Below are positions 6,186 through 15,142 of a DNA stretch of 17,042 nucleotides, piece after piece. The translations under genes were made by a program, and so were the position numbers. Position 1 is the first letter of the stretch, and each line of letters begins with the position of its first letter. The notes under the pieces were generated by a model. That model was not told where the DNA came from, ran no database searches, and saw nothing but the letters and a program-made list of their open reading frames with translations. Source of the DNA: Fimenecus sp045611635 (GTDB lineage: Bacteria; Bacillota; Clostridia; Oscillospirales; Acutalibacteraceae); NCBI GenBank assembly GCA_045611635.1, contig JAZKXL010000098.1, positions 1 to 17,042 on the forward strand, written 5' to 3'.

Positions 6186-7199
6186 CTACCCCTCCTCTAT
6201 TCCAATATCCACCCAAGAATCAGGAATGAATATATTTTTATAAACCGCCAATAAATAGCGATCACTCATACCCGCAATATAATCACAAGCAGCACGATAA
6301 ATGCCTTCGCTATCAATTATATACTGATATGCTTTGGGTATTCTATCAGGATTATTCAAGAAATAATCATAAAGGCGGACTATAATATCCATCGCTTTTG
6401 TTTCTTCGCCTTTGCAAACTGGGTTTGTATAAACATTTGCAAACATAAATGCGTGTAGCTCATCAAACGGTTGTTGAACATCAGGTGAGAAACCGATATC
6501 GTCAACACTGTTTTCAACAACATTCAAAACCATTGTATTAATTCGTGCTGATTTTTTAAAACCTAATGCCTTGCGAATTTCTAATGGAATATCGTCCTCA
6601 CACATAACACCTGCACGGACTGCATCATCAATATCGTGATTAATATATGCAATTTTATCAGCAAGTTTTACGATTCTACCTTCAAGGGTATCCGCCTCTT
6701 TACCACGAGTATGACAAACAATACCGTCACGTACTTCATATGTAAGATTAAGACCTCTACCACTTTTTTCGAGCCGTTCAACAACTCTTAAACTTTGGTC
6801 ATAGTGACGAAAACCACCAGGTACAACTTTATCAAGCGCACGCTCACCTGCATGGCCAAATGGAGTGTGACCTAAATCATGACCAAGTGCTACTGCCTCA
6901 GTTAAATCACCGTTTAGTGAAAGCCCATTTGCAATAGTTCTTGCAATTTGCGAAACCTCAAGAGTATGGGTAAGACGTGTTCTATAATGGTCGCCTTCTG
7001 GTGACAAAAAGACTTGAGTTTTATGTTTTAAACGACGGAACGAATTTGAGTGAATAATTCTATCACGGTCACGCTGAAAATCAGTTCTTAATGAGTCTTT
7101 TTCTTCAGTTACTACCCTACCCTTAGTATCGCAAGAACAACAAGCTTTTTGGGATAAAATTAATTTTTCATTTTGTTCCATTTTTTCTCTTACAGTCAT
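6186..7199 (-). CDS. dgt: Deoxyguanosinetriphosphate triphosphohydrolase-like HD protein
   Basis: This 337-residue HD-domain enzyme would hydrolyse dNTPs to the nucleoside and triphosphate, tuning the pool used in replication. The family signature FQRDRDRIIHSNSFRRLKHK is at 41-60. Metal-binding HD residues are H78 (RLTHTLEV), H107-D108 (GHDLGHTPFGH) and D181 (LADKIAY). The length matches the short clostridial/Bacillus class, not the ~500-residue E. coli enzyme. It is first in the dgt-dnaG-rpoD unit, which fits a replication-linked role. Ribosome site GGGGGTG precedes the ATG. The N-terminal region has a small cysteine cluster (C20, C21, C23) where I would expect Ser/Ala-rich sequence; it may be incidental. 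The actual nucleotide preference cannot be read from sequence. Confidence 0.93.
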   Translation of the reverse strand: MTVREKMEQNEKLILSQKACCSCDTKGRVVTEEKDSLRTDFQRDRDRIIHSNSFRRLKHKTQVFLSPEGDHYRTRLTHTLEVSQIARTIANGLSLNGDLTEAVALGHDLGHTPFGHAGERALDKVVPGGFRHYDQSLRVVERLEKSGRGLNLTYEVRDGIVCHTRGKEADTLEGRIVKLADKIAYINHDIDDAVRAGVMCEDDIPLEIRKALGFKKSARINTMVLNVVENSVDDIGFSPDVQQPFDELHAFMFANVYTNPVCKGEETKAMDIIVRLYDYFLNNPDRIPKAYQYIIDSEGIYRAACDYIAGMSDRYLLAVYKNIFIPDSWVDIGIEEG

Positions 7200-7225
7200 T
7201 TTGACACCCCCAATATATTCTTCTA

Positions 7226-7231
7226 ATTATA
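7226..7231 (-). promoter_or_regulatory. Possible -10 box for the dgt-dnaG-rpoD operon
   Basis: On the minus strand a consensus TATAAT sits in GTATATATAATTAG, 27 nt upstream of the dgt ATG. No good -35 lies at 16-18 bp (nearest hexamer AAATTT), so the call is weak. Read-through from yigZ across the 78-bp gap is an alternative, since no hairpin terminator was seen there. Confidence 0.35.
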
Positions 7232-7277
7232 TATACGATTTAAAATCCAAATTTCCTTGATATTTTTTGAAAAATTT

Positions 7278-7901
7278 TTAAAATTCGCAAAAATTTTCTG
7301 AAATAATTGTTGTTTCAACTCTACCATTACTTAAATCAGTAATTTTTGCGTCTATATTTTTTTTGTTTTCGCCTTTTATTCTAAAGATGACTTTTACGTT
7401 ATCAGTAAACTGTGTATCAAGTATTACTGTTTCTTCATTCGCAAGAAACGAATTGAGTTTACCGTAAAAAGTGTAATCACATTCTACTGCTAAATCAAGG
7501 CAATGTGCCATTGTTATAATTTTTGCACTGTCTACGCCAATTTTAGCACTGTGTGAGTATGCACGAACAAGTCCGCCACCACCCAAAAGAATTCCGCCAA
7601 AATAACGAGTTACTATAACGCACACATCAACAAGATTTTCTTTTTCAAGCACATCTAGAACGGGCACGCCCGCAGTACCTTGCGGTTCACCGTCATCAGA
7701 ATAGCGTTTCACGCCACCTTCACGAAGTATGTAGGCGTAAACATTATGTGTAGCATCCCAATGTTTAGATTTAATTTCAGCAATAAAGTTGTTTGCTTCT
7801 TCAACAGTTGTTACTGGTTTTGCGTAACCAATAAAGCGAGAGCGTTTAACAATATATTCATCACTATTGAATTCTTTTATTGTTCTATATTCAGTTGGCA
7901 A
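7278..7901 (-). CDS. yigZ: YigZ/IMPACT family protein
   Basis: This 207-residue member of the YigZ (UPF0029, Impact N-terminal) family is recognised by RYSDDGEPQGTAGVPVLDVL (67-86) and VIVTRYFGGILLGGGGLVRA (95-114). A C-terminal RNA-binding-like domain (DUF1949 type) follows, ~135-207. The eukaryotic relative IMPACT regulates the Gcn2 kinase; the bacterial role is unclear, with nucleic-acid or ribosome-related functions proposed. I chose TTG 7901 (MPTEYRTIKEF), as AGGTAGGTGAG lies at workable spacing and family members begin close to YRT. The longer GTG at 7910 sits only ~3 nt from the AGG. It begins just after the rpmE terminator's T-run (7914-7926), with no separate promoter visible, so leaky termination from rpmE is the probable source of its message. 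Confidence 0.9.
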   Translation of the reverse strand: MPTEYRTIKEFNSDEYIVKRSRFIGYAKPVTTVEEANNFIAEIKSKHWDATHNVYAYILREGGVKRYSDDGEPQGTAGVPVLDVLEKENLVDVCVIVTRYFGGILLGGGGLVRAYSHSAKIGVDSAKIITMAHCLDLAVECDYTFYGKLNSFLANEETVILDTQFTDNVKVIFRIKGENKKNIDAKITDLSNGRVETTIISENFCEF

Positions 7902-7913
7902 AATTCTCACCTA

Positions 7914-7948
7914 CCTAAAAACAAAAGGTGGCACACATTTGTACCACC
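7914..7948 (-). terminator. Terminator between rpmE and yigZ
   Basis: On the minus strand GGTGGTAC (7941-7948) pairs with GTGCCACC (7927-7934), 8 pairs including one G-U, around a 6-nt loop. TTTTGTTTTTAG follows. It begins 16 bp after the rpmE stop. With no promoter visible after it, partial read-through into yigZ is likely. Confidence 0.8.
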
Positions 7949-7963
7949 ATGATGTCGTTTAAC

Positions 7964-8167
7964 TTATTTTGAAAGATTGTAACGTTTGTTAAATCTGTCA
8001 ACACGTCCGCCTGTATCAACAAGCTTTTGTTTACCTGTGAAGAATGGGTGGCAATTTGAGCAGATATCAACCTTTAATTCTTCTTTAGTTGAACAAGTTT
8101 CAAATGTTGCACCGCAAGCGCACTTAACTGTAACTGTTTTATAGTTTGGATGGATTCCTTGTTTCAT
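7964..8167 (-). CDS. rpmE: 50S ribosomal protein L31 (zinc-binding type)
   Basis: This 67-residue large-subunit protein contributes to the contact between subunits. It begins MKQGIHPNYK, as L31 does, and carries the zinc-ribbon cysteines C16, C18, C36 and C39 (CACG and CSNCHPF). It is therefore the zinc-containing paralogue; the Cys-less form that replaces it in zinc limitation is not in this window. I chose ATG 8167: AGAGGTG lies 9 nt upstream, whereas the in-frame GTG at 8179 is part of that ribosome site. It has its own promoter (8212-8240) and terminator. A perfect 12-bp palindrome lies between ribosome site and start. Confidence 0.97.
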   Translation of the reverse strand: MKQGIHPNYKTVTVKCACGATFETCSTKEELKVDICSNCHPFFTGKQKLVDTGGRVDRFNKRYNLSK

Positions 8168-8178
8168 GACAATTGTCA
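8167..8178 (-). promoter_or_regulatory. Palindrome between rpmE ribosome site and start codon
   Basis: TGACAATTGTCA is a perfect 12-bp palindrome that runs from the end of the ribosome site to the first base of the ATG. In RNA it could form a short TGAC/GTCA stem with an AATT loop. Ribosomal-protein leaders often carry autoregulatory structures here, but this stem is very small. Confidence 0.35.
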
Positions 8179-8198
8179 CCTCTTTCAGTACTTGTTTT

Positions 8199-8211
8199 CA
8201 TTAGCCTAATG
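8199..8211. promoter_or_regulatory. Dyad at the predicted rpmE transcription start
   Basis: CATTAGCCTAATG is an inverted repeat of two 6-bp arms around one base, directly adjoining the -10 box and covering the predicted +1 (~8205). It could be an operator or the first hairpin of the leader. No regulator can be named. Confidence 0.35.
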
Positions 8212-8240
8212 ATTTTAGCACAAGAAAATACAAAAATCAA
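8212..8240 (-). promoter_or_regulatory. Promoter of rpmE
   Basis: On the minus strand, -35 TTGATT (8235-8240), a 17-bp spacer and -10 TAAAAT (8212-8217). The -35 overlaps the addA stop codon, and no terminator separates addA from rpmE. L31 can therefore be transcribed both from here and by read-through from addBA. Confidence 0.75.
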
Positions 8241-11200
8241 GTATTTTTTTCAAGATTTAAAGAAATTTCTTTTGAAAGAGAAAATGAGTACAATGTTACA
8301 TTAACATTTTGGAGTCCAAAGCATTGTTCTGCCGCAACTTTATATGCTTGCATTTGTTCACGATAACGGTCACAAAGTTCCTTTTCATTTGAAACATTGT
8401 CAGTTTTATAATCAACAATTTCACCATTCTTACCGTTGATTATAAGACCATCCATAATACCTTGAAGTACGACACTTTCATCCCCTGCACCAGTAGGTAA
8501 ATCATTCTTTATAAATGAAAGTGGCACATTCATTGTAAATTCTTTTTCGCGAGCATATGTTTCCGCATTTTCAATGCGATTGTACAAATCACTTTCAAAG
8601 AATTTTGCTATTTTGTTAATATCAATGGATTTCACTTCTACATCAGTAAACACACCTATATTATTAAGTCTTGCAACTTCATTTTCAACGCTTTGCTTTG
8701 CAAGAGTAAAATCACATTTTTCCATAAATCTATGCGCCAATGTACCGCGTTGCGCCGGTGTTAATTCATCTTTACCCATAAATGCAGGATTTTCGGTTGC
8801 AATATAAGTTGTTTGTGCTTTTTCACTAATTCTTGATGCTGAATATTTTATTGGCATATTAGCAAAAGCTGCATACGGATATTCATAATTAACTTTTTTG
8901 TTGACTTCATCAAGAATATCATTATCAACCGGCGGGTTAGTAATATTACCTAAATCTTCATCCTCTAACTCTACGGGCTCAATAACTTGAAAATCAATTT
9001 TACTATCAGTTATAATTTCGTGACAATTTAAAATACCGAGGTCATCACGAATCTGACGCGTACTTGGGTGTTGAAACATTGCAAGAATTGCCCAGCTTAT
9101 GAAGTTTTTAGTAAGAGAAAGAGATACTGAATTATCTTTATTACCAACATAGAAGCCATTATAAATTTCTTTAATTTTTTCTTCAGCTTTGTAAAGATTA
9201 CCTACAATGTATAACTTTTCTCTTGCACGAGTCATTGCAACATAATGAATTCTTACTTCTTCACTTAATTCTTCAAGCTTATTTTTCATTTTGATTGTGC
9301 TAAACATTTGAGTGTCATACTCAATATTTCTTGTTTTATCGTAGCATCGAGTTCCTATACCCATTGTTCTATCAACAACAACTTTATTCTTTTCAGTAAC
9401 ACCAAATGAGTCACCACAGTCAACCATAAATACAATAGGATATTCTAATCCCTTACTTGCATGAATTGTTGTGAGTATAACGGCATCATCATTTCCACTG
9501 ACAAGATTTGACTCGTCTAAATCAAACTCGTTTTTACGAAGTTTATCAACATATCTAACAAATCCTGATAAACCATGACCACCATTTGCCTCAAATTGCT
9601 CGGCATAGTGAATTAAGAGTTGCAAGTTTAGAATATGTTTTTCGCCATTTACCATAGCACCAACTGCACTATCATATAACGTTATTTCTAGTGCTCTTCT
9701 AATAAGGTCACCAACCCCAAGTGTTACGGACAACATTCTTAACTGATAAATAGTGTCAAGAAAGTATTTTGCCTTACTATCAGTGTTATAATTTTCTTTT
9801 AACAAGTCATAAAATGAGCCATATCTATTATTACAGCGCATACGTGCAATATCATCTTCTGTAAAAGAGAACATTGGTGAAAGCATAACTGCAAGAAGCG
9901 GCACATCTTGAACAGGATTATCAATAACATTAAGCAATGAAATCATTGCCATAATTTCGGCATTTTCAAAAAATCCCTTATTTTTCTCATAATGCACCGG
10001 GACACCCATTTGAGTTAATCCCTTTGCAATTTTATCACCTTTATTTTTTAAAGAACGAGAAAGTATGCAAATATCTTTAAAACTTACCTGACGCTCTACT
10101 TTTTCTTCTTTATCAAATATTTTCATTCCGCTTGCAATAATATCTTTAATAGTTTTACCGACATATGTGATTTCATATTCAAGATTTGAACCATGAGATT
10201 TTGGACCATTAACAATATGTAAACACACATCTCTATTATCAGTTTTAGAATATTTTGCACCAACTACTAATTCATCACCATTTTTATAGTCAACATCACC
10301 CATTTTACGAGTCATAAGATAATCAAAGAAAAAGTTTACACCATCAACAATCCCCTTACGACTACGAAAGTTTTTATCAAGAAGAATTTTTGATGGATAG
10401 TTATCTAACTTCTTGTCATAAACATCGTATTTGTCTTTATAACCCATAAAAATTTCAGGCACAGCGTGACGAAAACGATAAATACTTTGCTTTACATCAC
10501 CAACCATAAATAAATTAGACATGTTTTTAGAGATAGCATTGAAAAGAGTATCTTGTGCTTCGTTTGTATCCTGACATTCATCAATTAAAATCTCATCATA
10601 TTTTTTTGATATATCAACAGCAAGAGGCGTTTTTTCATATGTGCCATCTTCTTTTTGTTTCACAAGTAAATCAAGTGCCATATGAAGAATGTCGGGATAA
10701 TCGTAGGCATTCTTTGCTTTTTTTGCCTCAAAAAGTTTTGTTAAAAAGTCTAACACGCACTTTTTAAATGTAACCATTGCAGGGCGCAAGGTTTTAATGT
10801 CATTCTCAAAATCTTCGACATAACAAGACATAACTTCCTGAATGCATTCAAAATCATTTTTAAGTGACAATACCCTTCCATGAATTTCATGGTAAAACTC
10901 ATCTTTTTCACAAGTTTTTTCTACCGTGAAATTTTCTTTTGACAATTTGTCAATAAGACTTTTAATATTGTCCCATTGGCCAAAATTATTAATTAAATTA
11001 AGAATTTCTTTTAAAGACACAATTGTACCATTAATACTTTTTTTTGCTGCAACGCCAACATCATTATCGTCACCAGCATCAAGAAGAATTTTGTTACACT
11101 TAGCAAGAGTATGTTCAACAATCGCTTTTACTCTTTCAAGAGAATACTGTCCCCATACAGTTTGTTCAATAGGAGTATCTTCAAAATAATGTGCAAAATG

Positions 11201-11782
11201 GTTTTCAATCCATTTTTCAGGATTTGCTGATGCCATTGAAAATTTATAAATCTTCAATATTGCTTTTGTAAGGTTAGAATCATCTTTACCATCAGTAAAC
11301 AATTCGAGCAAAGCATTAGATTCAGTTGAATTTTCAATATAAAGTTCTTCTAAAATCTCATTTGCAATGTCATTTTCAAGCAAAGTGATATCATTCGAAT
11401 CAAGTATTGCAAAGTCAGGTGTAATATCTAAAAGCTGACAGTTTTCTTTTACAATCTTATTACAATAACTATCAATAGTACATATATTAGCACTTGGCAC
11501 AAACATCTTTTGTCTTTTAAGAGAAGAATTATTAGGATTTTGTTTAATGCAATTATCAAGCGCCTTTATTATTTTCTCAAGCATTTCACTTGCTGCCGGT
11601 TTTGTAAAAGTAACAATAAGAATGTTTTCAATATTAGTTGAATTTTTCTCATCAACTAAACGCTTAATTACGCGTTCAACAAGCACCGCTGTCTTACCTG
11701 AGCCCGCTGCCGCTGAAACGAGCACACTACCATTTCTTGAATTTATGGCATCATTTTGGGCATCTGTCCAGTCTCTACTCAT
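8237..11782 (-). CDS. addA: ATP-dependent helicase/nuclease subunit AddA
   Basis: This 1181-residue protein is the UvrD-type helicase plus RecB-type nuclease half of AddAB, which resects double-strand breaks for RecA-dependent recombination. Walker A is AAAGSGKT (24-31). The DExQ box is LIDECQDT (~399-406), then QSIYRFR (~432-438), HASKGLEYPIVF (~774-785) and VAMTRAREKLYIV (~848-860). The C-terminal nuclease shows H1017 (RGTLAHRFME), D1111 (GIMDG) and D1124-x-K1126 (VDYKTD). The length is close to B. subtilis AddA (~1230). I chose ATG 11782 because AGGAGG is 8 nt upstream; the GTG at 11791 overlaps that site. It overlaps the end of addB by 8 nt, so the two subunits are translationally coupled. 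Confidence 0.97.
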   Translation of the reverse strand: MSRDWTDAQNDAINSRNGSVLVSAAAGSGKTAVLVERVIKRLVDEKNSTNIENILIVTFTKPAASEMLEKIIKALDNCIKQNPNNSSLKRQKMFVPSANICTIDSYCNKIVKENCQLLDITPDFAILDSNDITLLENDIANEILEELYIENSTESNALLELFTDGKDDSNLTKAILKIYKFSMASANPEKWIENHFAHYFEDTPIEQTVWGQYSLERVKAIVEHTLAKCNKILLDAGDDNDVGVAAKKSINGTIVSLKEILNLINNFGQWDNIKSLIDKLSKENFTVEKTCEKDEFYHEIHGRVLSLKNDFECIQEVMSCYVEDFENDIKTLRPAMVTFKKCVLDFLTKLFEAKKAKNAYDYPDILHMALDLLVKQKEDGTYEKTPLAVDISKKYDEILIDECQDTNEAQDTLFNAISKNMSNLFMVGDVKQSIYRFRHAVPEIFMGYKDKYDVYDKKLDNYPSKILLDKNFRSRKGIVDGVNFFFDYLMTRKMGDVDYKNGDELVVGAKYSKTDNRDVCLHIVNGPKSHGSNLEYEITYVGKTIKDIIASGMKIFDKEEKVERQVSFKDICILSRSLKNKGDKIAKGLTQMGVPVHYEKNKGFFENAEIMAMISLLNVIDNPVQDVPLLAVMLSPMFSFTEDDIARMRCNNRYGSFYDLLKENYNTDSKAKYFLDTIYQLRMLSVTLGVGDLIRRALEITLYDSAVGAMVNGEKHILNLQLLIHYAEQFEANGGHGLSGFVRYVDKLRKNEFDLDESNLVSGNDDAVILTTIHASKGLEYPIVFMVDCGDSFGVTEKNKVVVDRTMGIGTRCYDKTRNIEYDTQMFSTIKMKNKLEELSEEVRIHYVAMTRAREKLYIVGNLYKAEEKIKEIYNGFYVGNKDNSVSLSLTKNFISWAILAMFQHPSTRQIRDDLGILNCHEIITDSKIDFQVIEPVELEDEDLGNITNPPVDNDILDEVNKKVNYEYPYAAFANMPIKYSASRISEKAQTTYIATENPAFMGKDELTPAQRGTLAHRFMEKCDFTLAKQSVENEVARLNNIGVFTDVEVKSIDINKIAKFFESDLYNRIENAETYAREKEFTMNVPLSFIKNDLPTGAGDESVVLQGIMDGLIINGKNGEIVDYKTDNVSNEKELCDRYREQMQAYKVAAEQCFGLQNVNVTLYSFSLSKEISLNLEKNT

Positions 11783-14700
11783 CGTTGTCACCTCCTAGCA
11801 TAGAAATCGCATCTTTAAAATTAACTTTTTCAATTTCTCTTATAGGGTCCGCCTCATCTCTTCTACAAATATCACCATATTTGCAATAGTCACAACCTTT
11901 TTCGGTTGGAAATGCGCGAATCACACCACTTTGTAACTGAGTAGCCATTCCCTTAATTAATTCATTAACTTTATTTTGAAGTCTTGTTAATGATTTAAGA
12001 GAAATCACATTTCCTGAATATGAGTTATCTTTTTTGTTAGTAGTAATTGGAATATATACACCTTCTACTTTTTTTTCCATTGCTTTGATAACGTCAATAT
12101 TTTTAAGCACCATACCACTCATACGTACTTTATCATTAAAGATTTTATTAATTTTACTTATATCTGAATACCTATTAACTTTATCATTTTCACTTACTTT
12201 TACCGTTTTTGCCTGATAATATAAAATGCCTGCAGGTGTCACGTTTTCATATATATCCCCACCGTTTTCCCAAATCGCAAAGAGATATATAAGCATTTGC
12301 ATATTAAGACCTTCAAACACTTCACCTAAAGAAAATTCTTTACCACCTGTCTTGTAGTCAATAATACGAATATACGTATTATCTTCTGTTTTGTAAGCAT
12401 CAACACGGTCAACCTTGCCCTTGATTTTTACTGTTCCACCATTTTCTAAATCAATAACATACGGTTTAATATCACCATCATTGTCAATGTTCAACTCAAA
12501 ATTAACCGGTGTAAATTTACACTGAGAAAATTCTTCAATAAGTCGCAACACAATTTCAAATGAACGTTCTTTTATTAGTTTAATTGTGCGTGCAAATGAT
12601 TGGGGCTTATTTTTATAGCCGCTAAGTTTTTCTTCAACATAATCATCAATAATTTTATTAACTTTTACTCTTATTTCATTATTTGAAAACTTTTCAAATT
12701 CGGATTTTGGATTTTCTTTCAAGAATTTTTCAAACACTTCATGAATAAGAGTACCTGTTTGAGCACTGTCCATTTCCGCTTCACGCCGTGGAATTGCTTT
12801 AAGTCCATACTCGCAAAAATAACTGAATGGACATTTGTAATACTTTTCAGTTTTTGATGCACTAATATACATACTCTTACCAAAAAGTTCAGTAGCAATT
12901 TTTTCATCTTTAATTGAAAATTCAGTTTTGCCTATTTTTTCAAGCATATCAAGTTCATTATTTGAGTTATGTTTTTCAAAGAAATCATATAACGTTGAGC
13001 CAAGTGTAGAGCTCTTATTTGACTCTTTAACAAGTGCTGAAAAAGCAGTTTTTCGACTTTCAATAAAATCCAAAGCACTAGGTGAAATCACCTTAACCTT
13101 GATTTCATCTTTTTCACCCTTAATTGTAAACATTCTTTCAATTTCATGCACTAATTCTGACGGAGCAAGTGTTTCTGACTGACAATTAACACCGCTATAT
13201 GAAACATAAAGTTTTTGAGTTGCAAGAGTCATTGCACGATATGCTATAAATTTTTCTGACACGCTATTATATTCAAGGTTTGAAATTATCTTAACCTGAT
13301 TATCTTTAAGTTCGCAACGTTCAGTGTCACTAAGAACCACGCCACTAGATGACACACTTGGAAACACACCGGTGTTAGCGCCAACAAGAAATACTGCCTT
13401 AGGTGCAGTTGCCTTAATTCTATCAGCACTACCTAAAATGACTTCATCAACACCAGTTGGAATTCGACCTAAATCTTTTGTTGACACAATAATTTCAAAT
13501 AACTGACGATAGCGTTTGAGTGTTATTTGCATATCACCTGTTGCGGAATAAAGATTGTCAAAAATTTCGGTAAGAATTCGCCAAATTTTGCCTTGTTCAA
13601 GAGCCAATTCTTCTTCACCATTTTTCAAAAGCAATGCAGCGAATTTTTTAAGATTTTCATCAATTTTAGAACTGCGTAAAAATGAGAATAACTCTTTTGA
13701 AATTGTTTCACCATTTGTATTGGTGACTCTATTTTCAAGCGCAACAATAGGACCTACAATTTTTGCTCGTAAGTCATTTATCTGGTCAAGCTTTTGCTGA
13801 GAATGTTCATTAAGTTCAACGCCAAATCCTGCCGGATTATTTGTCCATTCGTTTCTCCATTCTGACGCTTTAATTTTCCACATTAAAATATAATCTTCAA
13901 TTAAAGAAATCTCTTCAATAGTAAAACCATAAAGTCCTGTTTTTAACAATCTTAATACATATTCGGAATTAAATCCCTCAGTTAAAATATCAAAAAGTGA
14001 TAACATAAACGCCATAAGCGGCTGTTTTAAGATTGGTTGACGGTTATCTTGAAAGCAATCAACATTATATTTACGAAAAGATGACAATAACTGATTTCTA
14101 TATACACCCTCACTGCGCTCAATAACCGCAATATCACGATATCTATAACCTTCTTTACGAACAAGACGTTTAATTTCAGATGCAACAAAATCACACTCAT
14201 CAGTCATATTTCGACATGGTACTAATGCAATTGAATCACAATCTTTTTCATATACATTTTCAGTAACATCAAAAATGTTATCTTCAAGAAAATTTAAAGC
14301 GTCATCTTTAAATTCTTTTACGGAATGTAAAATCTTTTCAGGTGCAACTTTTACATTAACGCGGTTTGCAATGTTGCGAAGCTCTCTAATTTCACACATT
14401 GCGTTATAGAAAAGTTCATATTTTTGATTATTTCTCGTAGTATCACAACAAAAAGTAACATATACATTTTCAGCTGTTGCAATAATACGCTCAAGTACTT
14501 TATATTCTTGTGCTGAGAATCCTGCAAAAGCATCAACAAACACAGTTTTGTCTTTAAAATATGGTACATCTAAAAGTAAATCTGCAAGCAAATCTAGATT
14601 AAGTGAATCATCTTGGAATTTTTGATTCATTAAACTCTCATAACACTTAAAAATCATTGACAACTCATCAAGTTTTTTAGAAAAAGTTGATTTTGAAACC

Positions 14701-15128
14701 TTTGTTGACACTTCAGTAAGAGTTTCAAGTGAAATGCAACAAGTTTTAAGTTCACGATTAAACTTTAAAAGTTGACCTATAAGCAGCGGATTTTTTTGAT
14801 ATTTGTTGTAATAAACAAGTTTATCTTGCAATGACTCAATAGCCATGCTCATAAGTACAGCTTTAGTAGCATTATCAGCAAGTTTTTTAGTAAATTTTCC
14901 GTTATCTCTTAAAAGTCGTTCAGCAATACGAGAAAAACTTAATATTTCTACATTATTAATTTTTTCGTTACCTAAAAGTTCAAGCATTCCCCTTTCAGTT
15001 TCAAAAGAGAATTGCTCTGGTACGATAATTATTGCTTTTCCGCTTTCATTATTTGCAATTTGAGCTGCGAGATTACGTATGTAACGAGTTTTTCCGCTTC
15101 CTGTACGACCTGTGATAATATTGAGCAT
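11775..15128 (-). CDS. addB: ATP-dependent helicase/nuclease subunit AddB
   Basis: This 1117-residue protein is the AddA partner, combining an inactivated helicase-like body that scans for Chi with a second nuclease domain. Walker A-like GRTGSGKT is at 7-14, followed by the family stretch IIIVPEQFSFETERGMLELL (33-52). The C-terminal nuclease has H796 (TLIHEVFE), D907 (KGKVDRVD) and D924-x-K926 (IIDYKTGG). Four cysteines expected to hold a 4Fe-4S cluster are C766 (YYKCPFSY) plus C1079, C1082 and C1088 (CDYCKYGDIC). All key residues appear intact. The start has AAAGGAAG 8 nt upstream. It follows the GH27 gene by 14 nt, and that gene's stop TAA overlaps the addB ribosome site, so it is co-transcribed with it. 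Confidence 0.97.
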   Translation of the reverse strand: MLNIITGRTGSGKTRYIRNLAAQIANNESGKAIIIVPEQFSFETERGMLELLGNEKINNVEILSFSRIAERLLRDNGKFTKKLADNATKAVLMSMAIESLQDKLVYYNKYQKNPLLIGQLLKFNRELKTCCISLETLTEVSTKVSKSTFSKKLDELSMIFKCYESLMNQKFQDDSLNLDLLADLLLDVPYFKDKTVFVDAFAGFSAQEYKVLERIIATAENVYVTFCCDTTRNNQKYELFYNAMCEIRELRNIANRVNVKVAPEKILHSVKEFKDDALNFLEDNIFDVTENVYEKDCDSIALVPCRNMTDECDFVASEIKRLVRKEGYRYRDIAVIERSEGVYRNQLLSSFRKYNVDCFQDNRQPILKQPLMAFMLSLFDILTEGFNSEYVLRLLKTGLYGFTIEEISLIEDYILMWKIKASEWRNEWTNNPAGFGVELNEHSQQKLDQINDLRAKIVGPIVALENRVTNTNGETISKELFSFLRSSKIDENLKKFAALLLKNGEEELALEQGKIWRILTEIFDNLYSATGDMQITLKRYRQLFEIIVSTKDLGRIPTGVDEVILGSADRIKATAPKAVFLVGANTGVFPSVSSSGVVLSDTERCELKDNQVKIISNLEYNSVSEKFIAYRAMTLATQKLYVSYSGVNCQSETLAPSELVHEIERMFTIKGEKDEIKVKVISPSALDFIESRKTAFSALVKESNKSSTLGSTLYDFFEKHNSNNELDMLEKIGKTEFSIKDEKIATELFGKSMYISASKTEKYYKCPFSYFCEYGLKAIPRREAEMDSAQTGTLIHEVFEKFLKENPKSEFEKFSNNEIRVKVNKIIDDYVEEKLSGYKNKPQSFARTIKLIKERSFEIVLRLIEEFSQCKFTPVNFELNIDNDGDIKPYVIDLENGGTVKIKGKVDRVDAYKTEDNTYIRIIDYKTGGKEFSLGEVFEGLNMQMLIYLFAIWENGGDIYENVTPAGILYYQAKTVKVSENDKVNRYSDISKINKIFNDKVRMSGMVLKNIDVIKAMEKKVEGVYIPITTNKKDNSYSGNVISLKSLTRLQNKVNELIKGMATQLQSGVIRAFPTEKGCDYCKYGDICRRDEADPIREIEKVNFKDAISMLGGDNDE

Positions 15129-15142
15129 ATTTTTTGCTTCCT

